From: Hypomesus transpacificus
Taxonomy: Eukaryota; Chordata; Actinopteri; Osmeriformes; Osmeridae
Reading direction: 5' to 3'
Assembly (NCBI RefSeq): GCF_021917145.1
Contig: NC_061063.1
Location: 316,715-380,714 of the forward strand
Length of the DNA: 64,000 nt
Shown one piece after another: positions 56,739 through 64,000 of the stretch. Below the pieces are notes generated by a model. It was not told where the DNA came from and ran no database searches. It worked only from the letters and a program-made list of their open reading frames with translations. The translations under genes were made by a program, and so were the position numbers. The number at the start of each line of letters is the position of its first letter. The stretch's first letter is position 1.

Positions 56739-58273
56739 ATGAATGATTTGGACAATCCCCAGCAAATGAATATACGTCCAGAGCAGAGGGGTGGAGGCGA
56801 TGGGATCAAGTGGAACCACGCTCTACTGGTTCTGCTGCTGGGGCTGGCGGCCTATCGTAAGCACCTCCACTAGGACACAGACAGTAGCTCACACATAATC
56901 ACTGTCACATAGTCCCTCGAACCAGTCTGGTTGAGACCATGTCACACGTTGTTGGTATGTGGTCATAATTGTTCAAGAAGAGTCTCATTGACCATTGCAG
57001 CGCTCCCAGTCCTTCCAAATCTAGTTCTGCCTCAAATGAATACAGATAAGAGTTATTTTAAAAATAGGTTCCATTGTTCTATCGTTTTCTTCCTATCTCC
57101 CTGTCTCCATTTGTTCTCGCTTCTCCTCCTCCGACAGGGTGGGTATGGTCCAGTGCGTCCCGAAAGGAACTCCAGATGATGAAGATCCAGTACGAGGATA
57201 AGATCATGGGCGTCCGGGCTGAGTACGAGGTTGAGATCATGGGCGTCCGGGCTGAGTACGAGGTTGAGATCATGGGCGTCCGGGCGGAGTACGAGGATAA
57301 GATCATGGGCGTCCAGGCTGAGTACGAGGATAACATCATGGGCGTCCAGGCTGAGTACGAGGATAACATCATGGGCGTCCGGGCTGAGTACGAGGATGAG
57401 ATCATGGGCGTCCGGGCTGAGTACAAGGATAAGATCATGGGCGTCCAGGCTGAGTACGAGGATGAGATCACGGGCGTCCGGGCTGAGTACGAGGATAACA
57501 TCATGGGCGTCCAAGCTGAGTACGAGGATGAGATCACGGGCGTCCGGGCTGAGTACGAGGATAAGATCATGGGCGTCCGGGCTGAGTACGAGGTTGAGAT
57601 CATGGGCGTCCGGGCTGAGCTGGAGAAGAAGCACCTTGAGGATATGGTTAGTGGAGCTGTGGAGATGAAAGGATGTGAGAGGTGTGGGGATGAGGAGGAG
57701 AGGGGAGGAGAGGGGAGTAGGGAAGAGAGGAGGAAGAGAAGAAGAAAGGAGAGATGGAGAAGAGAGGCGGGGGGAGGAGGAGATTGGAAAAGTGAAGAGG
57801 GGAGGAGAGAAGGGAGGAGGATAAGACAGGAAGGAACGAGAGGCATAGAGAGGCAGGTTCTGATTCTGACCCAGGGTCGCCACGGTGACCTGGCCTTCTG
57901 CTTCCTCTCCCAGGTTTACCGCAAGGCCGTGGTCTCCCAGATCCAGCAGCTCCGGGAGGAGAACCAGAGGCTGACGGTGCAGCATGCCCTTGCAGTCCTG
58001 GATACGGTGGAGGAGAGTCTGCTGAGACGGCAGGCGATCTTCTGCATCCTCTTCTCCTACGACTGGCAGCTGGACCTGGAGAGGGAGATCATGGATCGGG
58101 TCGAGAGGGAGAGAGAGGCCCTGGCTGGGCTGGACATAAAGAGGGGTCTGAATGACATCTTCAAAAAAGACGATAGACAGTGTATTTTGCCTGTATTGTA
58201 TTCCGACCTGCTGAGGCAATACATGGAGATCTGGAGGAAACGTGTGTCCCAGAACAAACCAGGGAATAACTAA
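56739..58273 (+). CDS. ccdc127: Coiled-coil domain-containing protein 127 homologue, repeat-expanded
   Basis: Exons 56739-56856, 57138-57646 and 57914-58273 join in frame to ~328 residues. The N-terminus MNDLDNPQQMNIRPEQ, GGDGIKWNHALL and LLGLAAYRWVWS match the CCDC127 N-terminus as I recall it (MNNLNDP..NIRP; LGLAAFRWIWS), including a single membrane segment at about residues 27-45. Then come thirteen 11-residue units (EYEDKIMGVRA type), and a C-terminal part with REENQRLTVQH and GLNDIFKKDD (GLTDIF in the human protein). The middle intron (57647-57913, donor GTTAGT) is in phase and stop-free, so a longer 417-residue form could arise by retention. AATAAA at 58496-58501. CCDC127 is a little-studied, probably mitochondrial membrane protein. 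Confidence 0.82.
57188..57616 (+). repeat. 33-bp coding minisatellite, 13 units
   Basis: Thirteen in-frame 33-bp units encode EYE[DV][KENV]I[MT]GV[RQ]A. Unit differences are few and mostly at two positions, pointing to recent expansion or homogenisation. Open frames in the other five frames here are by-products. Confidence 0.95.
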
Positions 58274-58501
58274 TCTGCTGAATGTGCTGTTGCTTACTAC
58301 AGCCACTGTTTGTTATGATAAGAGAGCATATTCCATGTGTTTTTACATTTTATTACAAGAAATGCATTCCCATGTGACAAAATTCATTACAAACATGAAA
58401 TTGATTTGCCATAAGAATTTTGTTAGAAGAAACTTTGTAAGCTGTAATACATATAGACCTACTATTTGTGTCTTTGGATGAATGTGTCTGTGCTAAATAA
58501 A

Positions 58502-60679
58502 TGAAATGTGATTGCTGGTTAGGAATAAGGACTGAAAATCACCTGGAAATAGGATTGAGCACAACAAATTAAGATTTGATTAAGTGTTCGATCATACATC
58601 TCGAAAGTCTTTAAAGTAAAAATGTATATATTTCACCTAATTTGTTCTCCCAAAGGACTATCTGCATTTTATACAATCCTTGCATTTTTATCATCCATAA
58701 ATTATGTTTTTGTGCTGTCACTTGTAATCCTAAGTATGGACTTGGGGGTGTAATGTGTAGGTTGCACACTAGATGGCGCTTAAGAAACACAACTGAGAAA
58801 AACAGTGTCAATGGGAACCAGATAAGGAACATTTCCCTGGAAAAGACCTTGACTGTTGAGCCACAGACAAACAAACAAACAGCAGAAGCTCATGATATTA
58901 TCGTTGTGGTTTATTGTTGCTCAGTTACACATGGTGGACCAGTGAGAACATCAGTAGAGATCATGTGACACACCTTTGAGTGATTCAACCAGGAAGTAAG
59001 ACACTGTTTTGTAAGACTAACGGTGCGTCCCAATATCAATGCTACCATACTATGTAGCTTTGAAGCATTTTGCCATGGTAAATAGTATTGTAGTATGGGT
59101 GTTGGTCAAGACCCTGGTCTCGTGAACTCCAACAGGCCTCAGGACTAATAGTAGACTAACAGACTTGGACGGGTATAAGAGAGATGGAGAAGCCCTGACA
59201 CACATAGAAGACCAGGAGAAGCGGTGGCCATTTTGTTTAATCCTCTCCAGTACTCTCAATCACCATGTGACTGAGGTGCGTCAACATGTTTGTGGTACAT
59301 CAACAAACACCTCGGAAGACTGCTGTGCCAGGAGTCTGGTTCCTGTTGCACTGAGGATCACCCGTGGAAACCCCTATGTCACGACTACCGTTTCCGTGAC
59401 GATCCCACACAGCATAACATGGCAACCGTCCCCATGGCAACCTTGTAAGTTGTTTTTCTTGTGAGGAGTTCATCTCCATTAGTTAGTTAGCGTTACAGCA
59501 CTATAAGACGCAAAACACATGACGTGGTTAATGTTTAAGCTTATGTATATAGAGACTTGTGGAAGTTTAATATTATTCAGACTATTTACAAGATCATATT
59601 ATGGTATACATTATAGATCGGCTGTGACCAACACATCTACACGGGACATATCACTGTCACAGATAACAGCAACATGGAGTATCATTATAGAGTATAAATA
59701 TATAGTTGCTACATAATATAGTAGAGTATATTTCTGAAAAATAAAATCAGCACTCCAGACAGTGTTACACACTCCAGATATCGCCCACTCTCACACACAT
59801 CAATCTAGAGCCAATAAGAACACAAATTAACAGTGGACACACTAATTGGAACAAATTCAGGAAGCCAACGAATCCTGATTCAACACTGATTCGTCCAGGG
59901 ACGCTGCTCATTGATTGGACACTGGCCCGGCGATGCTGTCTATCGGTTGGTGAGGTCAGTGACAAGCTGTTCACTGGTTGGCCAAAGCCAGAGTGAAGTC
60001 AAGAGGTGAGCCAGGGTCGGTCAGGACCTCAGTTGTTGCAGTCTAGAATGCCGTCAGCATGTTCTAGAAGGTTGTTTTGTCGACGTTGATTGGACGAAGA
60101 TCAATATATATCTGTGACATGACGCTCTGATTGGTGTCCAGGTGACCCAGGTGTAAGAACCTGCACTACTCTGTAATAAGATAGTGATTGGTGTCGTCAC
60201 CCCGCCCCCCCCCCCCCCCCCCGCCGAAAAAAGCATCTACTTATTTTACTACTGTAGCCATGGCAATCTCATATGGCGTGACCAGGCCAGCGTCCTCATG
60301 GCAACCCTGTACGTTGTGAGGAATTCTCCTGTTAGTATTGCACTGCTATAACATGCCTGTCAACCCTGTCTGGACCAGACCACCGTCATGGTCAGTTGTA
60401 TTGCTGTGAGGGCTGGAGGTCAAGGAAGGTTCTAGAAACCGTGGCCCAGCGAAGCAGACGACAGACCTCCTTCTTCTTCTTCCTGTCTCTCAACAGTCAG
60501 CCAGACCGTCGGATCAGTCCACGGACGTTAGGCCGCAACTCTCTATTGTTGGGAAGGTTCTGGAACTCCCACATCTGTATTCTGTTCTTCCTGTTCTACA
60601 CTGGTTACCGATGAAGAACTGAGAGTCAGCCCCCCGCTCAGACAAACCTCGTCTTGGATGAAGGAGCCATAAAGCTTGA
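58502..60679. other. Intergenic region after ccdc127
   Basis: No gene was recognised. Contains a partial repeat of ccdc127 upstream sequence (59118-59175) and a run of 18 C (60205-60222). Open frames are short and unsupported. Confidence 0.5.
60205..60222. repeat. Poly-C run
   Basis: Eighteen consecutive C, likely length-variable and prone to sequencing error. Confidence 0.95.
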
Positions 60680-61130
60680 TTGTTAGCACAACGCTAGCTG
60701 TCCAACATAATCCCAATGGTGTGCATTAGCATAATGCTAGCTGTGCAACATAGGCCTACTCCCAATAGTGAATGTTAACACAATGCCTGCTGTGTACAAA
60801 TATCCCAATGGTGTATGTTAGCCCAATGCTAGCTGCATAGCAGAATCCCAATGGTAAATGTTAACACAATACTTTCTGTGCAAAAAGATACCAATGGTGC
60901 ATATTAGCCCAATGTTAGCTGCATAAAAAGATCCCTATGACTTCAATAGCACAATACTAGCTCAGTAGCAGAATCCCTGCGGTGTATCTTAGCACAATGC
61001 TAGCTATGCAAAAATATACCAATGGTGTGTGTTAGCACAATGCTAGCTGTCCAGCAGGTTGTTTACATTGAATGTTAGCAGAAGGCTAATATTCTGTACA
61101 GGATCCCTATGGTAAATGTTAGCCTGACTG
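60680..61130. repeat. Degenerate ~50-bp tandem repeat
   Basis: About eight or nine diverged units of the form GTTAGCACAATGCTAGCTG ... CCCAATGGTGTAT. No coding sense. Variable unit length. Confidence 0.75.
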
Positions 61131-61291
61131 CTAGCTGAAGCCGAGTTTCCCTGTGGGGTGAGTGTGCAGACAGTTAAGACAGACCAGCGTGGGACAAAAC
61201 ACTGCACCACTTTAAGAGTCCATCATCACGTTCCCCCTCCCTCCATCCTTCCCTCTGTCTCTCTCCACCATCGTCTCCCTCTCTCTGACTC

Positions 61292-63750
61292 CTACTCGAA
61301 CGCCCAGATCTCGATATCCTGCAGGACAAAGTCCTCTTTCTGGGACAGACGCGGGTTCCCGAAGGTCTTGCAGGGGTTGCTGCGTCCATGATACAGGTCT
61401 CCATCCAGCCAAAGACCAAACTCCCCCCTGCAGAGACCAGCAGAGACACTGAACTTTAGACTGTTCTGTTTGATACTTAATTGGTCCGATTTATCCGCTG
61501 TGCGTGTGTGTGTGTGTGTGTGTTACTCACCCTCCCCCTCCGAATGCCAAGGAGTCCACATCTCCCTTCAAGAAAAACATGTTGTCTCCAGTCCACTTAA
61601 ACACCTGAAAAAACACACACACACACACACATTCAGGAGTAGATCCCAGACAGGCTAGTGCTGGATGGTTAAATAAGTATGTTTAGGGTTTTAAGCGTTT
61701 GAAAAGAAATGTAAAGTCTTGACCTAGACTACATGATGTCAGCGGAGAATCTCCATCTAAAACGATTCAGGTCCGTTCACACCAAGGATGGTAACGAGAA
61801 CTATAACAATAACTATAATGTTGTTGTCTTTCATTTCACATCCGCAGGCACTTTAAATTCGGATGGATTCTGATTGGTTGTCAGTGTTTTATCGTTCATC
61901 AGATGGTAGTGATCCCACCGATAACGTTCCGCTATGTAGTTGTCGTAATCGTTGCGGTGTGGACTCTGCTATTGTTTTAAATAAAGAACGATTCTTGAAA
62001 CAGTATCTTTATAGCTATAGCTATCATTCCTGGTGTGGGCGGGCCTTTAGCGTTTGCACAAGTGATGATTTAGCAGAAAAGCTATGAGGGTTGGTGTTTA
62101 GGGGCGTGTGGATGCTGTTGCTAGGCACCTCATACTCCGGGCAGAACGTGAACAGGAATGTCTCCCCAGTGCCATAGAAACTATCGCTCACTTTGAAGGG
62201 CTCGGACGCCAGCGCTCCAAACAGCTGGGGAGAGACAGAGACCGTTGCAGAGAGAGACCGTTACCGAAAGAGACCGGTACATAGAGGTACTGTTACATAA
62301 ATAGACCGTTACAGAGAGAGATACTGTTACACAAATAGTTACAGAGAGAGAGAACGTTACCGAAAGAGAGACAGAGACCTAGAGAGAGAGACTATAACAG
62401 AGAAAGAGGTAGAGAGACCTAGAGAAGGCGAGAGAGAGACAGTTAAAGATAAAAAAAACGGACAGAAAGAGACAGAGACCCCCCCCCCACCTGTCCGTCG
62501 CTGTCCTTGATCACCATGAGGACGGGGGTGTCCTGCCCCCGCATGGTGCGGTACAGACTCTTGATGCTCATGCCGTGTTTGGAGGAGCTGAACGCCAGCT
62601 TCCAGGGGTAGCCAATCGTACGCGGGGGGAGGTTCTTAGCCAGCTGCGGGGAAGGGGGGGGCGGCAGAGAGAGCACTCAGTAGGGTTAAGGTCATCACGT
62701 TAGGTATCACAACACACACGCCCAGAGGAAGTGTTGGAGGACAGGGCATGTTCACTCCTGCTCTGCCTGCAGGGGTGTGCGCGCGCGTGCACATGTAGAT
62801 GACTATATGCGTCTGTGTGTGTCTGTGTACAGTATTTGTGCTTACTCCACCTATGTGTGTCAGGTCCCTCTAGTGGCTAGTATCCTTGGAGGGCTTCATT
62901 AAGGTACAGATCATTAACCCAACACACACACTTCAATGTCGGCAGAGAACAGCCAGCTGCTTGACTGCTACCATCTCCCAGTGGATCATGTACTAGATAC
63001 GGTACTGTAGTATTAGAAATGCAGATACTGTACTATAGCATTAGATATACTGTAATACTGTAGATATAGTACAGTATTAGGTACTATAAGACAGTGGTCA
63101 CCAACCCTGGTCCTCAGGGACCCCCTGTCCTGCACGTTTGAGATGTTTCCCTGCTCCAACACACCTGATTCAAATGAATGGGTTGTTATCTAGTTATGCA
63201 GAAGTCTGTTAACGACCATTCATTTGAATCAGGTGTGTTGGAGCAGAGACCCCTCTAAAACAGGCAGGACAGGGTGCCCTGAGGACCAGATTTGGGAACT
63301 ACTGCTATAAGATTTAAATCCATGATTTCTTTCATACATACATTTATGTATGAACAGCAACATCTCCATGTGGATTTGAGTTCCAGTACAGCAGGAAGTG
63401 TTGTGTTCTGTGGTGTGTGCTGTGTCATGCTGGTTCCGTGTTCTGTCTTGCATGTTATGAGTTCTGCCTTGTGTGTACTGTGTTCCATGTTCTAAGTTAT
63501 TTGTGTTCCGTGTTCTATGTCCCGTGTTCCATGTCCTGTGTGATCCATGTCCTATATTCTGCGAGTTCCGTGTTCTCTATCCCGCGTTCTATGATCCATG
63601 TTTTCATGTGTTCCAGTGTTCTACCTTCTCAATGTGCTCTGGCTGGAGCAGGTCGCTGGGTTCATTCAAACTGGGACGGAACACTTCTGACTCCACATCA
63701 GTTCTTACTGTCGGGCCCAGCTTGGAGTTCACCACCTCCTTGGTGGTGAT
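61292..63750 (-). CDS. oxr1: TLDc-domain protein, C-terminal exons (oxr1-like), partial
   Basis: Five - strand exons in order: 63625-63750 (VFRPSLNEPSDLLQPEHIEK), 62491-62643 (LPPRTIGYPWKLAF, TPVLMVIKDSDGQ), 62129-62224 (LFGALASEPFKVSDSF, YGTGETFLFTFCPEYE), 61531-61604 (VFKWTGDNMFFLKG) and 61292-61427 (EFGLWLDGDLYHGRSNPC, QDIEIWAFE, stop). All phases fit and together give the whole TLDc domain. OXR1/NCOA7/TLDC2 proteins act in oxidative-stress protection and bind the V-ATPase. Wording of the motifs is closest to OXR1; NCOA7 or TLDC2 are alternatives. The donor after EYE is GTGCCT, weak but GT. The N-terminal exons lie beyond the window. Confidence 0.85.
61501..61523. repeat. GT microsatellite in a TLDc-gene intron
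   Basis: About 10 GT units just upstream (in coordinates) of the 61531 exon. A matching AC run lies at 61612-61630 on the other side of the exon. Confidence 0.9.
62225..62490. repeat. Purine-rich low-complexity intron
   Basis: Degenerate repeats of GAGAGACCGTTACAGAGA type within an oxr1-like intron, ending in a C run beside the 62491 donor. Confidence 0.7.
63092..63304. mobile_element. hAT-type MITE in a TLDc-gene intron
   Basis: A 213-bp element with inverted ends CAGTGGTCACCAACCCTGGT / CAGTAGTTCCCAAATCTGGT (right end reverse-complemented) and a perfect 8-bp target duplication CTATAAGA (63084-63091, 63305-63312). Long internal palindrome around CTGATTCAAATGAATG. Confidence 0.93.
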
Positions 63751-63764
63751 CTGATCGGAGAACA

Positions 63765-64000
63765 GGGACAAGTTAGAGGAGAGGAGGAGCAGGAGTACAG
63801 AAGAGAAGAGAGAGAGTAGAGGTTTAGAGGTGTAGAGAAGAGTTCAAAGGAGAGGAAGTGTAGAGGACATGAGTGTAGGAGAGGAGGGTAGAGGAGAGGA
63901 GGATAGAGGAATGTAGGAGAGGAGGGGAGAAGAGGATAGAGGAATGTAGGAGGGTAGAGGAGGGTAGAGGAGAGGAGGATAAAGGAATGTAAGGGAGGAG
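63765..64000. repeat. GA-rich low-complexity sequence
   Basis: Purine-rich GAGGAGAGGAGG/TAGAGGA-type repeats fill the intron to the window edge. Confidence 0.85.

Noticed and set aside
57188-57616. CRISPR-like regular repeat array
   Set aside because: Units are contiguous, without spacers, and encode a regular protein repeat. The same applies to the 46-bp array at 1575-1758.
57053-58306. 417-codon and 255-codon - strand frames
   Set aside because: They are antisense to ccdc127, and the 33-bp repeat keeps all frames open. Splice sites and homology support the + strand.

Overview
The window is teleost fish nuclear DNA, and most of it (1-53 kb) is an immunoglobulin light-chain (IgL) locus. The evidence is VL exons with split leaders, J segments and CL exons bounded by V(D)J recombination signals, interrupted by fish-type repeats (tRNA-derived SINEs sharing a 3' tail with an L2/CR1-type LINE, hAT MITEs, solo LTRs). 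The species cannot be named from sequence alone.

IgL layout. Three J-J-C cassettes lie on the + strand: A (J 4327 and 4671, C 5339-5658), B (J 13117 and 13478, C 14262-14581) and C (J 42303 and 42656, C 43366-43685). Seventeen V segments or V pseudogenes lie on the - strand around them. V segments carry 12-bp-spacer signals and J segments 23-bp-spacer signals, a kappa-like arrangement. Because V and J-C face opposite ways, every V can join the J of a neighbouring cassette on either side by inversion. The V next to each J pair belongs to one subfamily with a perfect octamer promoter (V1, V4, V10). Most others belong to a second subfamily with an ATGCAAAG octamer variant. V3 and V12 are divergent. 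V6 (and its copy) and V12 are pseudogenes. V8 and its copy have intact coding exons but have lost their recombination signal. Downstream of each C exon is a conserved block with octamer, E-box and kappaB-like sites, a candidate enhancer.

A 10,364-bp segment (15678-26041) is repeated in tandem at 26042-36405 with almost no differences, doubling V5-V8. It is either a very recent duplication or an assembly artefact. Within this region the V genes have amplified together with decayed copies of an E/R/K-rich coiled-coil sequence of unknown origin. Four relic units elsewhere hold a V FR1 fragment on the + strand facing a C-gene 3'UTR fragment on the - strand, which is an inverted, collapsed C-V junction.

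Right flank (53-64 kb). A degraded LINE 3' end abuts a Tc1/mariner-IS630-type DNA transposon with TA target duplication (54123-56086). Then comes a ccdc127 homologue on the + strand (exons 56739-58273) whose coiled coil has been expanded by thirteen 11-residue repeats. Last, on the - strand, are the five C-terminal exons of a TLDc-domain gene that looks like oxr1 (61292-63750), continuing past the right edge.
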